DNA of 7,112 bases from Eubacteriales bacterium (GTDB taxonomy: Bacteria; Bacillota; Clostridia; Acetivibrionales; STF1-152), in the NCBI GenBank assembly GCA_028703215.1, contig JAQVNH010000051.1:1-7112 (forward strand). The letters are read 5' to 3'. The position numbers and the translations under genes were made by a program. Positions 6,388 to 7,112 of the stretch are shown in pieces; position 1 is the first letter of the stretch; each line of letters opens with the position of its first letter. The notes beneath the pieces were generated by a model that saw nothing but the letters and a program-made list of their open reading frames with translations, made no database searches and was not told the origin of the DNA.

Positions 6388-7112
6388 TTACTGCCCTTTT
6401 TTCTCCGCGCCTTTGTCATCCTTCTTTTTTTGCCGCGGCGACACCGCTTTTGGCTTGGCTGCCTCTGTTGATGCCGATTTTAAATCCAATTCGCCATCTT
6501 TAAGTGTTACTGAGACTCTATCTCCTTCCTTCACTCTGTGCTCGAGCATTTCCTCCGCCATTTTGTCTTCCAGCATACTTTGTATGACGCGCCTGAGAGG
6601 TCTTGCTCCAAACAGACTGTCATAGCCTTTTTTCGCGAGAAACAGCTTCGCTTCTTCGCTTATTTCAAGCGTGATATTATTGTCTTTGAGTCTCTTCGAG
6701 AGAACTTCAAGCATCATAGTGACGATCTTTCCGAGATGTTCCTCTGTCAGCGGATGGAATACTATCAGTTCATCGATCCTGTTTAACAGCTCGGGACGAA
6801 ACTCTTTTTTTAGTTCTCCGATAATATTTTTCTTCATGTCCTCATAGCTTTGCTTTACGCCCTCATCCGCGCTGAATCCCATTTTTTTGGGTTCGGTGAT
6901 CAGCCTTGCTCCCACGTTTGATGTAATTATTATAATGGCGTTGCGGAAATCCACTACTTTGCCGTGCGAGTCGGTTAGTCTGCCGTCTTCGAGTATCTGG
7001 AGCAGAATATTGAAAACATCCGGATGCGCCTTTTCGATCTCGTCAAACAAGATCACCGAGTACGGTTTTCGTCTGACTTTGTCTGTAAGCTGCCCTCCCT
7101 CGTCATATCCTA
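6388..7112 (-). CDS. clpC: ATP-dependent Clp protease ATPase subunit ClpC, C-terminal part
   Basis: The gene enters from the right edge. About 240 residues up to the TAA stop at 6388 are visible, and the frame is open to 7112, so an apparent GTG start at 7056 is an artefact. ClpC is a hexameric HSP100 unfoldase that feeds proteins to ClpP. The visible part is the second AAA+ domain and C-terminal D2-small domain. It shows GYDEGGQLTDKVRRKPYSV, the Walker B region ILFDEIEKAHPDVFNILLQI, sensor 1 ITSNVGA, the arginine-finger region RPELLNRIDE and sensor 2 GARPLRR. MGFSADEG sits where the ClpP-binding loop (VGF/LGF in ClpC) lies. The preserved loop and order favour ClpC over ClpB. The last 30 or so residues are a Lys/Ala-rich tail (PRQKKKDDKGAEKKGQ) longer than in Bacillus subtilis ClpC. 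The GH15 and radA genes follow on the same strand. In Bacillota this operon is usually controlled by CtsR, but its promoter is outside the window. Confidence 0.93.
   Translation of the reverse strand, partial: GYDEGGQLTDKVRRKPYSVILFDEIEKAHPDVFNILLQILEDGRLTDSHGKVVDFRNAIIIITSNVGARLITEPKKMGFSADEGVKQSYEDMKKNIIGELKKEFRPELLNRIDELIVFHPLTEEHLGKIVTMMLEVLSKRLKDNNITLEISEEAKLFLAKKGYDSLFGARPLRRVIQSMLEDKMAEEMLEHRVKEGDRVSVTLKDGELDLKSASTEAAKPKAVSPRQKKKDDKGAEKKGQ

Overview
The window looks like chromosomal DNA from a Bacillota (Firmicutes) bacterium, probably a Clostridia-class anaerobe. The main evidence is the order clpC to radA on one strand, which is a low-GC Gram-positive arrangement. Strong AGGAG-type ribosome binding sites and a near-consensus sigma-A promoter agree with this. 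Base composition is moderate. The genus cannot be named from the sequence alone.

Layout, left to right. At 1-263 (minus) is the N-terminal part of an ISLre2-family (UPF0236) transposase that runs off the left edge. Behind it, 264-480 is a gene-free strip containing a strong hairpin with a TTCG loop and a T-tract. A near-perfect promoter (481-509) then drives a plus-strand pair: serS (591-1859, seryl-tRNA synthetase) and, 13 bases later, a DUF4432 aldose-epimerase-like gene (1873-2952). The serS leader is short, has no recognisable T-box, and carries two mutually exclusive hairpins built from repeated GGGAGC/GCTCCC segments. That pair is converged upon by a minus-strand run read from the right edge: the 3' end of clpC (6388-7112, partial), a cytoplasmic GH15 glucoamylase-like gene (4423-6369), and radA (3031-4386). 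The intergenic gaps are 18 and 36 bases with no terminator, so the three are probably co-transcribed.

How the genes fit together. ClpC (protein unfolding and quality control) and RadA (recombination-associated branch migration) are normally adjacent in a stress operon in Bacillota. Here a carbohydrate-active gene is inserted between them. The gene converging on this operon encodes a sugar-mutarotase-like protein. GH15 enzymes invert the anomeric centre and release beta-glucose, so a functional link between the two is conceivable, but this is inference only. The most noteworthy points are the clpC-GH15-radA arrangement, the unusual serS leader and the atypical SerRS motif. I found no CRISPR array, tRNA, rRNA or clearly novel defence system.
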